DNA of 64,000 nt from Przewalskia tangutica (GCA_029844215.1 CM056724.1:73117093-73181092); one strand, 5' to 3'. Counted from the stretch's first letter, positions 12,330-24,155 are shown. Numbers and translations are program-made. The notes: generated by a model not told the origin, from the letters alone.

Positions 12330-12516
12330 TGCTTCTAAAGGATAACTGTTCGGGTTTTATATATATATGCAGAAAGGTGACCTTATTGGTTAGCCTGTTT
12401 CTTCTTTTATATTGTTCCATGTTTATGAGTTTTATTCCGTTGATTTTCTCTGATGTATTATCACTAGGGTGCCCGGGGTAAGGCACCAGTTGCGGGCCTG
12501 AGTTCGGGTCGTGACA
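12330..12516 (+). mobile_element. LTR fragment P (3' end of a plus-strand LTR)
   Basis: This is the last 190 bases of a family LTR: AAAGGATAACTGTTCGGGTT, the GGTGCCCGGGGTAAGGCACCAG block and terminal GTCGTGACA at 12516. No primer-binding site follows; minus-strand LTR sequence (H) does. The remainder of P would lie left of the C/B block if C inserted into P. Confidence 0.65.
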
Positions 12517-13973
12517 CTTTTAAAATCAAGCCACTTATACTTTTCCAATCAAGACAAGTTCAATATTTAAAAACAAGTTACTTACACTTTTAAACTCAAG
12601 TAACTTACTCTTTTCAAAACAAGTAACCTATACTTTTAAATCAAGTTACTTCTCCTTTCCTAAAATCAAGTCGTTTATAAATCAAGTCTCTTATCTTTCA
12701 AGATCAAGTCTCTTAACTTTCAAAATCAAGTCTCTTAGCTTTCAAAATCAAGTCTCTTAACTTTCAAAATAATCAAGTCTCTTATCTTTTAGAATAATCA
12801 AGCCATTCTTTTATCTTTATAAAGTCGCTATAACTAACTTCCCATAAAGCCATTATAACACTTTATGTTTTAAACCAACCTCACTCATTTCTCAAATTAA
12901 GAGAACGATATTCTTTTAAAGACCAAGTATCAATTTCCTTCCGAATAATGATTCATAACTTTTTAGAATAATTCAAGGTTGTTTAACATTTAGAACTCAA
13001 GTCAAGGACATCAAAGTGAAACCAAATCCATTTAACACACGTACGTCTACCGTACTATATATTTCACAACCATCATGCTCAAGAGGATAGGAAGAATCAC
13101 ATACCTCCTCGGCTAATCCACTTGCCAAGTCGAATATGCCGCGCGTAGAATATCAACCTATAATAATCAAATACGTCTATCAACGTCTAGATTTCTTCGT
13201 AGAATATTTCTAAGTATAGGGTCTCTTATTCTACGGAAAATCGGGTAGAACTTCCCCTATTTTTACGTACTTTTCCACATTTTTCAAGGTCCAAAATTCA
13301 ATAACCAACATGCCACATTTAAGGCGCAATAACACAACAATACCAAAGGGGATTACACGCCTAACTGGACGTGTAAAATTCTGCCCCACAATATACAAAA
13401 CAGTCCATTAGTCCAAAGTAAAAACAGTCCAATGTAAATACAGTCCATTAGTCCGTTAGTTGGTGTTCTTGGCCAACTACTACAATCAAACTTATCCAAT
13501 TTTCGGCTAGCATGCCGGAATTACTTTTTTAATCTTCCAACTTATATTCCAATCTTTATATAAGATATAATAACTTTGTTATTAACTGTCAACAGGTAAT
13601 AGGTAACGTTTTTACCATTTTAATGGCTAGCATGCCAATTTCTCGATTTTAGCAACTTAACAAGGTCCAAATCCTTTCCATATTCCTTCCATGTATCACA
13701 TACTTATTTATATACAACCAACATATATAATATCCAACTTCACAAGGAGGACAAAGTTCATTACCTCAAAAAGCCCAAAATAATCCAAGAACTAAAAGTC
13801 GATCTATAGCACGCTTAGCTCCTATTCCTTACGTTCCAATCCGCTCCAAGCAACCTTTAGAAGCTCCTACCCAAATCCTCTTCAAGATCGAACTTCAAAA
13901 AGTGAAGAACACTTTAGGCTCCAAACTTGCAAGATTCGGCCAAGGGGTAACTTTTAGGCTAGGGGTGTGAAAT
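12517..13973 (-). mobile_element. LTR H, part 1 (minus strand, host of element A)
   Basis: Minus-strand LTR sequence with the ACTTGATTTTAAAAG repeat domain in reverse, the family hairpin at 12818-12867, and the segment ending GGTGTGAAAT. It is continued exactly by 22479 onward: the join GTGTGAAATCTTG is found uninterrupted (in reverse) inside the LTRs of A near 14668. This proves A split H. GAAAT at 13969-13973 is the left target duplication of A. Confidence 0.85.
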
Positions 13974-14299
13974 TGTTACACCTCGTAGTTCCAGGGTATG
14001 TATGTAAGGACATACGTATGAGAATACGACATTAAGATTGGAAAGGAAGAAAGATTTGATTTTCCGACAGAAAATTTTCCGGATTTTGTGAAGGAAAAAG
14101 GTTCCTAAATGGGAATTGGATTCCCAGATTTGGTATTTGGACTTCTTATAATATTAGAGAATTATGGATTTTATTTTCCGGAATTGGTCACGTGGGGCCC
14201 ACGGGGAAAATTTACAGTTTTGTGGGGCCCACATTGTTTTCGAGATTTTGGCCCATATGGATGTTTCCGGAAGATGAAATATTTTTGGACGAATTGGAG

Positions 14300-14315
14300 G
14301 GCGACATGTGTCACC
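14300..14315 (+). promoter_or_regulatory. U3 palindrome (A 5' LTR)
   Basis: GGCGACATGTGTCACC, a near-palindrome. The matching site in the 3' LTR (20180-20195) is a perfect palindrome with a CACGTG core. The position about 180 bases upstream of the TATA box suggests a factor-binding site; this is inference. Confidence 0.5.
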
Positions 14316-14492
14316 CCCTTAGGTGGCATGTGGCCGAAATGGTGTGGACAAGTGGCCCTTGGCCGAAATCTTGTGCCATGTGGCAAGCCAAGTGTCCCAA
14401 GCCTTGTATTGGACAAGTGGCTTGTGGGGCCCCCACACACTTGTCCCCAATCTCATCCACACACTTACTTTGATCCTAGCCCTTGGTTTTCT

Positions 14493-14500
14493 TATAAATA
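14493..14500 (+). promoter_or_regulatory. TATA box of A 5' LTR
   Basis: TATAAATA followed by CCCCC, conserved at the same place in the LTRs of E, F, G, J, K, L and M. Transcription of the element RNA would be expected to start roughly 30 bases downstream. Confidence 0.8.
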
Positions 14501-15546
14501 CCCCCTTGTTGCAAGACTTCATCCACACTTGAATTATTTTCCAAAGTAAAATACTCCCTCCTTCTCTAGTGTTGCTCTAGGCAATCACATGAATCATTGT
14601 CCAAAAAAACCTTAAACTTTTAAGTGTTCTTCCTTAAGATGTTAGGAATATTGTGAACCAAGAGTTAGGCAAGATTTCACACCCCTAGCCCTAAAACCTT
14701 GCCTTGGCCAAAAGTTGCTATGTTTGGAACCTAAGTGTTCTTCACTTTTTGCAGTTGAATCTTGAAGAGAAGTTGGTTAGGAGCTTCTAAGGGTTGCGTG
14801 TAGCAGATTGGAACGTAAGGATTTTGAGCTAAACTTGCTAAGGAGCGACTTTAAGTTCTTGGATATTTTTTGGGCTTATCGAGGTAATGATCTTTGTCCT
14901 TCTATTGTAATTGGATATTACATGTTGTAGTAGTTTATAATTGAGTATATGATATGTGGATAGAAGATTGAAAAGAAATTGACTGTTTGTATATTGTGGG
15001 GGCGGAATTTTACACGTCCAGTAAAGCGTGTGATCCCCTTTGAGTTGTTGTATTATTGCGCCTTAAGTGTGGCATGTTGGCTATTGATATCGGGCCTTGA
15101 AAAAGGTGGGAAGTATGTAGATACAGGGGAAATGCTGCCAAATTTACCGTAGAATAAGAAACCTTATACTTAGAAATATTCTACGAAGAGAACTAGAAGT
15201 TGATAGATGTATTGTGGTTATTATAGGTGGATATTCTACGCGCGGCATACTCGACTTGGCTTATGGATTAAGCCGAAGAGGTATGTGATTCTTCCTATTC
15301 TCTTGAGCATGATTATTTGTGAAATATATAGTGCGGTAGACGCACGTGTGTTAAAGGAGTTTGATTTCCTTTTTGTGTCCTTAACTTGATTCTAAGGTTA
15401 AGTGACTTGATATGAAATGTTAAGGTCTTGAATTGTGTTAAAAAAGTTGTGAAACCTCATTCGTGAGAGATGGGTACTTGGTCTTTAAAAGAATAAAGTT
15501 ATCTTGATTTCGGAAATGAGAGTAGTTGTCCTTGGTTGGTTTAAAA

Positions 15547-15596
15547 CATAAAGTGTTATAATGGCTTTATGGGAAGTTAGTTATAGCGACTTTATG
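15547..15596 (+). other. Family LTR hairpin, type I (A 5' LTR)
   Basis: Arms CATAAAG and CTTTATG with inner arms TTATAA/TTATAG enclose the conserved loop GCTTTATGGGAAGTTAG. Type II copies (E, J, L) have different arms that still pair. It is absent from the A 3' LTR because it lies in the 876-bp deletion. Confidence 0.7.
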
Positions 15597-16250
15597 AAGA
15601 TAAAAGAATAGTTTGGTTATTCTAAAAGTTAAGAGACTTGATTTTGAAAGTTAAGAGAATTGATCTTGAAAGATAAGAGACTTGACTTATAAACGACTTG
15701 ATTTTGGGAAAGGATAAGTAACTTGATTTAAAAGTATAGGTCACTTGTTTTTGAAAAGAGTAAGTTACGTGAGTTTAAAAGTATAAGTAACTTGTTTGTA
15801 AATATTGAACTTGTCTTGATTGGAAAAGTATAAGTGGCTTGATTTTAAAAGGTGTGAGTGCCTCGATCTTAAAAGAGTAAGTTACTTGGGGTTTAAAAGT
15901 ATACTTGACGTTGTTTTAAAAGTGTAAGCCACTTGGTTTAAAAAGTATAAAGTACTTGATTTAAACATGAATGTGTTTTGATACTGCGAATATTAGTATC
16001 GTGTGGTTTTTACTAAAAAGGGGCTCTTTTTAAAAGAATTGAAGTATGTAGCACTTTGGGGTTAAAACCCGGATTGTTGGCATAAAATGAAAGTACTTTG
16101 AGTTTATGAAAATGGTGAATCAGTTTTACATGTTAATGAAAGTCTAGAAGTATGGTAATTTGCCTGTGCTTGCTTGTGATAGCCTTGTTGTGCAAGGGTT
16201 GTATTCTTATGCTACCGCGTCTCTCAATAGAGGGTCGGTCATCTTGTTGT

Positions 16251-16651
16251 TACATGGACATATCTGCACTGATGAAGGAATTCCGGGGGCATGAGGCCAT
16301 GCGTCGGGTTAAACTACCGGTCATATTATTATTGTTGCATGGACATGTCTGCACCGATGAAGGAATTCCGGGGTCATGCGGCCATGCGGCGGGTTAAACT
16401 CCCGGTCATATTATTATTGTTACATGGACATATCTGTACCGATGAAGGAATTTCGGGGGCATGCGGACATGCAGCGGGTTAAACTCCCGGTCATATTATT
16501 ATTGTTACATGGACATGTCTGCACCGATGAAGGAATTCCGGGGGCATGCGGCCATGCAGCGGGTTAAACTTCCGGTTTATTATTATTGCACCATGGACAT
16601 GTCTGTACCGATGAAGGAATTCCGGGGGCATGCGGCCATGATGCGGCCATG
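16251..16651 (+). repeat. 85-bp tandem array in A 5' LTR
   Basis: Nearly five copies of an 85-bp unit (GATGAAGGAATTCCGGGGGC, then CGGGTTAAACTCCCGGTCAT, then TTATTATTG). Equivalent positions recur at 16291, 16376 and 16461. Overlapping short open frames across it are translations of the repeat. Confidence 0.9.
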
Positions 16652-17393
16652 ATATATATGTAGATATATATTACATTGGTGCCTACCGGCAGAAAGGAAG
16701 GAATTCCACGGGCATGCTTGATATTGTGGGCATGATACCCGTGGTTATATTTGAGTAATGATTTTTAGGGCATGCGTCCCTGACTTGACATGACTGCTTA
16801 TATTGTGAAATGGTCTTTTAAAAGATGAAATTGATTTTCATTACCCTTCTTGTTAACCAGGCTTTGTATACTATATTTTGGTTTTCATACATGTCTCTTA
16901 TTTTATATAGACTGTTATGATTCCATTACAGTATTTTCAGTTTCACATACTTGGTACCTGTTGTACTGACCTCCTTCGGGGGGATGCGTTCATGCCGCAG
17001 GTAGAGGTACACCGGTTGTTGATCCTCGCTCTTTGGGTCACAGTTCTGCGTTTTGGGAAGCTCCGTTTCTCCGGAGGCTTATGTTTTGGTATGATTCCCT
17101 GAGGTTGTAGGTTGTTGTACATTCAGGGGTATGGCGGGGCCCTGTCCCGTCATAGTTGTTAAAAAAACTCTTAGAGGTCTGTAGTATTGTTGTGAGTTGG
17201 GCTTGTAAAGGATGTAACTGTTCAGGTTTTGTTATATATGCAGAAAAGTGATCGTTTTGGTTAGTCTGTTTCTTATTTTATATTATTTCATGTCTATGAG
17301 TTTTTATTTTCACTGATTTTCTCTGATGTATTATCACTAGGGTGCCCGGGGTAAGGCACCAGTCGAGGGTCCGAGGTCGGGTCGTGACAAAAG

Positions 17394-17405
17394 TGGTATC
17401 AGAGC
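17394..17405 (+). other. Primer-binding site of A
   Basis: TGGTATCAGAGC, complementary to the 3' end of plant initiator tRNA-Met, four bases after the 5' LTR. This is the start site of minus-strand DNA synthesis. Confidence 0.92.
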
Positions 17406-17450
17406 AGTTAATCCTCAGAAAGTGTCTATAGACCGTATCTAGTAGAGTCT

Positions 17451-17487
17451 TGATTATCGGCGTGTTGTGAACCACACCTATAATTAG
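17451..17487 (+). other. Leader hairpin of A, palindrome lost
   Basis: Same stem position as in D, E, J and L (TGATTATCGG.GTG paired with CACACCTATAATTA), but the loop reads GTGAAC instead of the palindrome GTGCAC and the stem has one extra mismatch. Confidence 0.6.
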
Positions 17488-17595
17488 GAGGCTGCAGGAT
17501 ATTTAGGATTGGTTTCCATTCTTCTCACTCTGAGATCGTGCGATAGAGCTGTGTTATAAGTTGGACTCCCTCTGACGTATTCTTATGTACCAGTT

Positions 17596-18851
17596 ATGCC
17601 TCCACGCAAGGCAACCGCGGCCCAGAAGGGCAAGGCAGCAGAGGGAGCTGCTAGTAGAACACAGAGGGTTACGAGGGCACAGGCCCAGTCATTACCTGAG
17701 GTGGTACTTCATACGGGGAGTTCTGCGACGCCGCCAACCCCAGTAGAGTTTAGCGGAGCGGCAGCAGTATCTACTGAGGCCATGATATCTGAGCCTCCAG
17801 TTCCACGACCAGGAGCCGAGGATATGGGTTACAAAGAGATGGCCCAGTTACTAGCTAGGATTGTGGCGAGGCATGAGGACAGACGGGAGCCGGTGGTCCC
17901 GGTGGTACACCCTAGAGCTGATAGTTTGAGGCTTCGAGACTTCTTGAGTTGCAGTCCGCCAGAGTTCTATGGATCGAGAATTGAGGAAGATCCTCAGGAG
18001 TTTATTAGACAGCTACAACAGATCATAAGAGTGATTAAGGCCTCAGAGGCCGAGTCGGTGGTGCTGGATTCTTATCGGCTGCGGGATATTGCAGTCAACT
18101 GGTTTGATTCATGGGAATTGTCCCGGGGGGAGCATGCATTTCCAGCTGGTTGAGACGAGTTCTCGGAGGCGTTTATTAACCACTTCTTGCCTCCACAGAT
18201 GAGGAGAGCCCGAGTGGATAGTTTTTTGATGTTGAGACAGAATGGGCGGACGGTTCGGGAGTACAACATAGAGTTCGACTCATTAGCTCGGTATGCCCCA
18301 CTCTAGCGCGTATACGGCGATAGAGTACACCGATATGTCACGGGGCTTGATGATTATCTAGCAGATGGTTGTACAGGAGTAGATCTTCAGTCGGGCATGG
18401 ACATTGCCCGTGCGAGCTTATCTGCAGGGGCGAGAACGTGAAGTCGGCGAAATGGCCGAGATCGGCGTAAGAGGCCAAGACAGCAGGGTCCTTTGGTAAC
18501 TTTCGAGGCGGGGCGCCTCAGCAGCAGGCTAGTTATGCGCCTCCGCCAAGATGAGTGGTCCTCCACGCCTTGAGACATCCGGGATATTCGAGCGTCGTGG
18601 CCTGAGTTTCGAGGAGAAGGGGTGCTATCCAGATGAAGCCACCCCTACCTCGGTGTGGTCGATGTGGTAGACCCCATTTTGGGGAGTGTCGTGCTGCTAT
18701 GAGAGCCTGTTATACTTGCGGCCGTCAGGGCCATTTGGCGAAGGACTGTCCGACCAGAGGTAGCGCAGATGTTAAGGCTCAGCCTTCGGGATCAGTGGTT
18801 GGTTCATCGCCTTCTCTAACTATGCGCCATGCAGGGCAGGATTATGATTAG
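17596..18851 (+). pseudogene. Element A gag (broken)
   Basis: Gag would form the particle and bind element RNA. The start at 17596 (MPPRKATAAQKGKAAEGAAS) is the family start. The first frame covers the N-terminal basic region and most of the capsid-like core (SCSPPEFYGSRIEEDPQEF, about residues 117-135) and ends at TGA 18151-18153, where J and L have a tryptophan (TWDEFSEAF). Reading continues in frame past the stop (FSEAF, FLPPQMRRAR) to about 18300, then frameshifts. The zinc-finger module is intact in 18633-18851: CGRCGRPHFGEC then CYTCGRQGHLAKDC. No protease follows. Confidence 0.85.
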
Positions 18852-19840
18852 AGCAACAAACGGAAAGCGAAACAATAAACACAGGTATATCTTTAACCCA
18901 TTTTTAGACAAGTATGAGTTAATAAGATGGTTACATGTTAAGTGTTATGTACGGGTAGTTCTGTGTAAATTGTGATTTAGAAAGCCTGGTTAGTAAAAAA
19001 GGGTAAGTTTGGGGACATGGAAATTGTGAGCCTTAGAATTTTGATAACCACGGAGACCTTAGATGAAAGGTTGTCTTGAGTAAAAGATTTTACGATTGAT
19101 CTTGGTCGGAGTACATAGTATACGTGGAGTATATTAGGGTGATAAGTCCATGAGTGGTGTGAAATAAAAGTGGGTAGTTAAGCTAAGAAGACCAATAGGC
19201 TTTCATGACTTGATTAGTGAGATTTGTTCCGGACCAGGAATGAGAATTTAGTGCGATTATGGGTCGGGTTGAGGACCAATCGCGGGTCAACCCGCAACTC
19301 GGAATGCAGTGGGGTAAGTTTGGGGTGGTCCCGCTAGGTGATAGGGTCACGATGGTGCAAGGCCCAAGTTTAGGTAACCATTGTACGAGTTTATAGACGC
19401 GTTCGACCAGAACCGGGTCATGAAGGCCGATAATGGCCTTAAAGGAAATTGAAGCTAGTATTGACCAAGTTTGGAGGTAGTAACTCCAAAGTTTTGAAAA
19501 CAGAAGCGGTGTTTATGTGGTACGTGTGCTAGAAAGAGTTCGGGTGTACGAGAAAGGTACGATGAGTAAGAAAAGAAGCGAACATGTGTTAAAAGTATGG
19601 AAGTGATCATTTTTGTGAAGTAAAGGTACGAAGAGAGTATCCTTTAGACCATGGTTGGGAGTTATTAGTGATGTTATACACATTAGAGGTGTTTCCTCGT
19701 TGGCTTGGATTTAAGTATTGCGCGTGTGTTATATTATGGCCATATGTGGCATAATTGGTTTTGTAAGCATATTAGTGAAGACTATACCGGCGCATGTGTG
19801 TTTGGAGGCTTAGGAGGAACATTCGGGACGAATGTTTCTA
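18852..19840 (+). other. Non-coding tail of A between gag and polypurine tract
   Basis: About 990 bases without protease, RT or integrase motifs on either strand. The last 350 bases (from about 19490) match the post-pol tail of E (36890-37238) and, reversed, the internal tail of H (23178-23556), so pol was removed while the 3' tail was kept. Confidence 0.7.
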
Positions 19841-19852
19841 AGGGGGGAAGAA
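19841..19852 (+). other. Polypurine tract of A
   Basis: AGGGGGGAAGAA directly before the 3' LTR start TGTTATACC. This is the plus-strand primer site. Confidence 0.88.
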
Positions 19853-20372
19853 TGTTATACCCCGTAGTTCCAGGGTATGTATGTAAGGACATACGTACGA
19901 GAATACAATATTAAGATTGGAAAGGAAGAAAGATTTGATTTTTTGATGCAAAAATTTTCCGGATTTTGTGAAGGAAAAAAGTTCGTAAATGGGAATTGGA
20001 TTCCCAGATTTGGTATTTGGACTTCTTGGAATATTAGAGAATTATGGATTTTATTTTCCGGAATTGGTCACGTGAGGCCCACGGGGAAAATTTACGGTTT
20101 TGTGGGGCCCACATTATTTTCGAGATTTTGGCCCATATGGATGTTTCCGGAAGATGAAATATTTTTAGACGAATTGGAGGGTGACACGTGTCACCCCCTT
20201 AGGTGTCATGTGGCCGAAATGGTGCGGACAAGTGGCCCTTGGCCGAAATCTTTTGCCATGTGGCAAGCCAAGTGTCCCAAGCCTTGTGTTGGACAAGTGG
20301 CTTGTGGGGCCCACACACACTTGTCCCCAATCTCATCCACACACTTGCTTTGATCCTAGCCCTTGGTTTTCT

Positions 20373-20380
20373 TATAAATA
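20373..20380 (+). promoter_or_regulatory. TATA box of A 3' LTR
   Basis: TATAAATA followed by CCCCC, as in the 5' LTR. It could drive read-through transcription into H. Confidence 0.75.
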
Positions 20381-21254
20381 CCCCCTTGTTGCAAGACTTC
20401 ATCCACACTTGAATTATTTTCCAAAGCAAAATACTCCCTCCTTCTCTAGTGTTGCTCTTGGCAATCACATGAATCATTATCCAAAAAAACCTTAAACTTT
20501 TAAGTGTTCTTCCTTAAGGTGTTAGGAATATTGTGAACCAAGAGTTAGGCAAGATTTCACACCCCTAGCCCTAAAACCTTCCCTTGGCCGAAAGTTGCTA
20601 TGTTTGGAACCTAAGTGTTCTTCACTTTTTGGAGTTGAATCTTGAAGAGAAGTTGGTTAGGAGCTTCTAAGGGTTGCGTGTAGCGGATTGGAACGTAAGG
20701 ATTTTGAGCTAAACTTGCTAAGGAGCGACTTTAAGTTCTTGGATATTTTTTGGGCTTATCGAGGTAATGATCTTTGTCCTTCTATTGTAATTGGATATTA
20801 CATGTTGTAGTAGTTTATAATTGAGTATATGATATGTGGATAGAAGATTGAAAAGAAATTGACTGTTTGTATATTGTGGGGGCGGAATTTTACACGTCCA
20901 GTAAGGCGTGTGATCCCCTTTGAGTTGTTGTATTATTGCGCCTTAAGTGTGGCATGTTGGCTATTGATATCGGGCCTTGAAAAAGGTGGGAAGTATGTAG
21001 ATACAGGGGAAATGCTGCCAAATTTACCGTAGAATAAGAAACCTTATACTTAGAAATATTCTACGAAGAAACCCGGATTGTTGGCATAAAATGAAAGTAC
21101 TTTGAGTTTATGAAAATGGTGAATCAGTTTTACATGTTAATGAAAGTCTAGAAGTATGGTAATTTGCCCGTGCTTGCTTGTGATAGCCTTGTTGTGCAAG
21201 GGTTGTATTCTTATGCTACCGCGTCTCTCAATAGAGGGTCGGTCATCTTGTTGT

Positions 21255-21739
21255 TATACGGACATGTCTGCACCGATGAAGGAATTCCGGGGGCATGCGG
21301 CCATGCGGCGGGTTAAACTCCCGGTCATATTATTATTGTTACATGGACATGTCTCCACCGATGAAGGAATTCCGGGGGCATGCGGCCATGCGGCGGGTTA
21401 AACTCCCGGTCATATTATTATTGTTACATGGACATGTCTGCACCGATGAAGGAATTTCGGGGGCATGCGGCCATGCGGCGGGTTAAACTCCCGGTCATAT
21501 TATTATTGTTACATAGACATGTCTGCACCGATGAAGGAATTCCGGGGGCATGCTGCCATGCGGCGGGTTAAACTCCCGGTCATATTATTATTGTTACATG
21601 GACATGTCTGCACCGATGAAGGAATTCCGGGGGCATGCGGCCATGCAGTGGGTTAAAGTCCCGGTTTATTATTATTGCACCATGGACATGTCTGCACCGA
21701 TGAAGGAATTCCGGGGGCATGCGACCATGATGCGGGCAT
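21255..21739 (+). repeat. 85-bp tandem array in A 3' LTR
   Basis: Nearly six copies of the 85-bp unit, one more than in the 5' LTR. Equivalent positions recur at 21295, 21380, 21465 and 21550. The unit count therefore changed after insertion in at least one LTR. Confidence 0.9.
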
Positions 21740-22478
21740 GATATATATGTAGATATATATTAGATTGGCGCCTGCCGACAGTGAGGAAGGAATTCCACGG
21801 GCACGCTTGATATTGTGGGCATGAGACCCGTGGTTATATTTGAGTAATGATTTTTAGGGCATGCGTCCCTGACTTGACATGACTGCTTATATTGTGAAAT
21901 GGTCTTTTAAAAGATGAAATTGATTTTCATTACTCTTCTTGTTAACCAGGCTTTGTATACTGTATTTTGGTTTTCATACATGTCTCCTGTTTTATATAGA
22001 CTATTATGATTCCATTACAGTATTTTCAGTTTCACATACTTGGTACCTGTTGTACTGACCTCCTTCGGGGGGCTGCGTTCATGCCGCAGGTAGAGGTACA
22101 CCGGTTGTTGATCCTCGCTCTTAGGGTCACATTTCTGCATTTTGGGAAGCTCTGTTTCTCCGGAGGCTTATCTTTTGGTATGATTTCCTGAGGTTGTAGG
22201 TTCTTGTACATTCAGGGGTATGGCGGGGCCCTGTCCCGTCATAGTTGTTATAAAAACTCTTAGAGGTCTGTAGTACTGTTGTGAGTTGGGCTTGTAAAGG
22301 ATGTAACTGTTCAGGTTTTGTTATATATGTAGAAAGGTGACCATTTTGGTTAGCCTGTTTCTTATTTTATATTGTTTCATGTATATGAGTTTTTATTTTC
22401 GCTGATTTTCTCTGATGTATTATCACTAGGGTGCCCGGGGTAAGGCACCAGTCGCGGGCCCGAGGTCGGGTCGTGATA

Positions 22479-23177
22479 GAAATCTTGTCTAACACTTGGT
22501 TAACAACCTTCCCAACACATCAAGGAAGCACACTTAAGAGTTTAAGAATTTTTGGACAACAATTGGTCAAGATATATGGCCAATGCCGAGAGCAAAATAT
22601 AAAGGGAGAGAGTTTTTGTTGTCTTGAAATAATTCTAAGTGTGGAAGATTTCATCCTACTAGTGTGATGATATAAGACCACCAACGGCTAGGATTAAAAC
22701 ATGTGCGTGGATGAGATTAGGGACAAGTGTGTGTGGGTCCCACAAGACACTTGTCCACACAAATATCTCACAAAAATATCTAACACAAGACTTGTCCAAC
22801 TTGTCATCTTGCACGCCCCACATGGGCCCACTTGGAGTGACACATGTCGCCCTCCTATTCGTCCAAAATATTTTCATCTCCCAAAAACTTCCATATTGGC
22901 CAAAATCTCGAAAATAATGTGGGCCCCACAAAACCGTAAACTTCTCCCGTGGGCCCCACGTGACTAATTCTGGAAATAAAATTCCATTATTCTCTAATAT
23001 TCCAAGAAGTCTAAATACCAAAATTGAGATTCTAATTCCCAATAATAAACCTTTTTCCTTCACGAGGTTCGGAATATTTTCCGTCGGAAATTCAATATTT
23101 TCTTCCCTTTCGTACTTAGTGTTATATTCTCGTACGTACGTCCTCACATACATACTCTGGAACTACGGGGTGTAACA
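22479..23177 (-). mobile_element. LTR H, part 2
   Basis: Continuation of the minus-strand LTR split by A. On the minus strand it starts at 23177 with TGTTACACCCCGTAG. GAAAT at 22479-22483 is the right target duplication of A. It carries the GTGGGCCCACGTG promoter-region block at about 22940-22965. Confidence 0.85.
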
Positions 23178-23556
23178 TTCTTCCCCCCTTAGAAACATTC
23201 GTCCCGAATGTTCCTTCTAAGTCTCCAAAAATACATGCGCCGGTATAGTCTTCACTACTATACTTACAAATCCAATTATGCCACACATGGCCATAATATA
23301 ACACACGCGCACTACTTAAATCCAAGCCAATGAGGAATCACCTCTAACGTGTATAACATCACTATTATCTCCCACTCATGGTCTAAAGGATACTCTCTTC
23401 GCACCTTCACTTCACATAAATAATCACTTCCATTCTTTTAACACATGTTCGCTCCCTTTCTTACTCGTCGTACCCTTCTCGTACACCCGAACTCTTTCTA
23501 GTACACGTACCACATTTCAGTCATCGCTTCAGTTTTCAAAACCTTGGAGTTACTAT
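23178..23556 (-). other. Internal 3' tail of element H with polypurine tract
   Basis: Minus strand: polypurine tract AAGGGGGGAAGAA at 23178-23190, then the family 3' tail (GGAACATTCGGGACGAATG). H is therefore the 3' LTR of an element, not a solo LTR. The tail is cut at 23556 by element D, so the rest of H lies outside the window on the right. Confidence 0.75.
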
Positions 23557-24155
23557 TGTTACACCCCGTAAGTCCATGGCATGTTTAAGAGAATGTACGT
23601 AAGGAACTCAAGACTTGAAATTGGTACGAAAGGAAGAATTGTTTTTTTCGACGGAAAACCTTCCGAACGTCGGAAAGGAAAAATGTTCGTGGTGAGAATT
23701 AGATTCTCAAAATGCATTATTTGAAGAGTATGAAACTTATTATCATTACGGAAATTTATTTTTACGGATTTGGTCATGTGGGGCCCACCCGAGGAATTTT
23801 ACGTTTTGTGGGGCCCACGAGGGTTACCGAATTTTATGGACGAATGGGAGGGTGACACGTGGCACCCCCCCCCCCCCCACATGGCTTGGTCGAATTAATG
23901 CAAGGGAAAAATGGTCTTTTGGCCAATGTTTTTTTTTTTTTAGGTAAACGCAAATATTATTACTAGAAACTGAAAGAAAAGTGGCTACAATCAATCATTG
24001 AGGGTTCTCAGTCCTCAACGTAATTTAAAGAAGAAACGGGGGAGTAAGGAGTTGTCACTCGAAGGTGCCATTACAAGAAGGGATAAAATCATAGAGTACT
24101 CTATAGGATGTTGTTTTAATCTTGGTAATGACCTCTTACAGGTGAGTTTGTGCCT

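Larger units (their letters stand above)
13974..17389 (+). repeat. Element A 5' LTR
   Basis: 3416 bp, from TGTTACACCTCG to GTCGTGACA. It contains in order a promoter region with TATAAATA at 14493, the family hairpin 15547-15596, a repeat domain (15640-15960), an 85-bp tandem array (16251-16651) and the conserved 3' terminal block. No genes. Confidence 0.92.
13974..22478 (+). mobile_element. Element A: complete gag-only LTR element (TR-GAG-like)
   Basis: Complete insertion with target duplication GAAAT on both sides (13969-13973 and 22479-22483). Order: 5' LTR 13974-17389, PBS 17394-17405, gag remnant 17596-18851, about 1 kb without coding sequence, polypurine tract 19841-19852, 3' LTR 19853-22478. 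There is no protease, RT, RNase H or integrase, so it must have moved with enzymes from elsewhere; J/L-type elements share its PBS, leader and tail. The LTRs differ by one 876-bp deletion and one 85-bp repeat unit. Confidence 0.92.
19853..22478 (+). repeat. Element A 3' LTR
   Basis: 2626 bp, from TGTTATACCCCG to GTCGTGATA (terminal C changed to T). Relative to the 5' LTR it lacks the segment equivalent to 15189-16064; the junction at about 21068 shares a short A run with both edges. It has one extra 85-bp unit (array 21255-21739). TATAAATA lies at 20373-20380. A perfect 16-bp palindrome with CACGTG core lies at 20180-20195. Confidence 0.92.

Noticed and set aside
14109..14549. Open frames of up to 146 codons in A 5' LTR and their twins near 19877-20495
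   Set aside because: They lie in the LTR promoter region upstream of and across the TATA box and are duplicated because the LTR is duplicated. Frames differ between copies.
16152..16652. Series of overlapping 63-codon open frames (RSYYYC-type peptides), also 21156-21741
   Set aside because: They are three-frame translations of the 85-bp repeat and are spaced exactly 85 bases apart. No gene evidence.
16251..21739. CRISPR-like regular repeats (85-bp and 47-bp arrays)
   Set aside because: Units are directly adjacent with no unique spacers, sit inside plant LTRs, and differ in number between the two LTRs of one element.
23866..23880. Homopolymer runs (C at 23866-23879, C at 37792-37802, G at 43670-43682, G at 51249-51264) as regulatory or G-quadruplex sites
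   Set aside because: Run length varies between paired LTRs and is just the kind of site where sequencing is unreliable. No further support.
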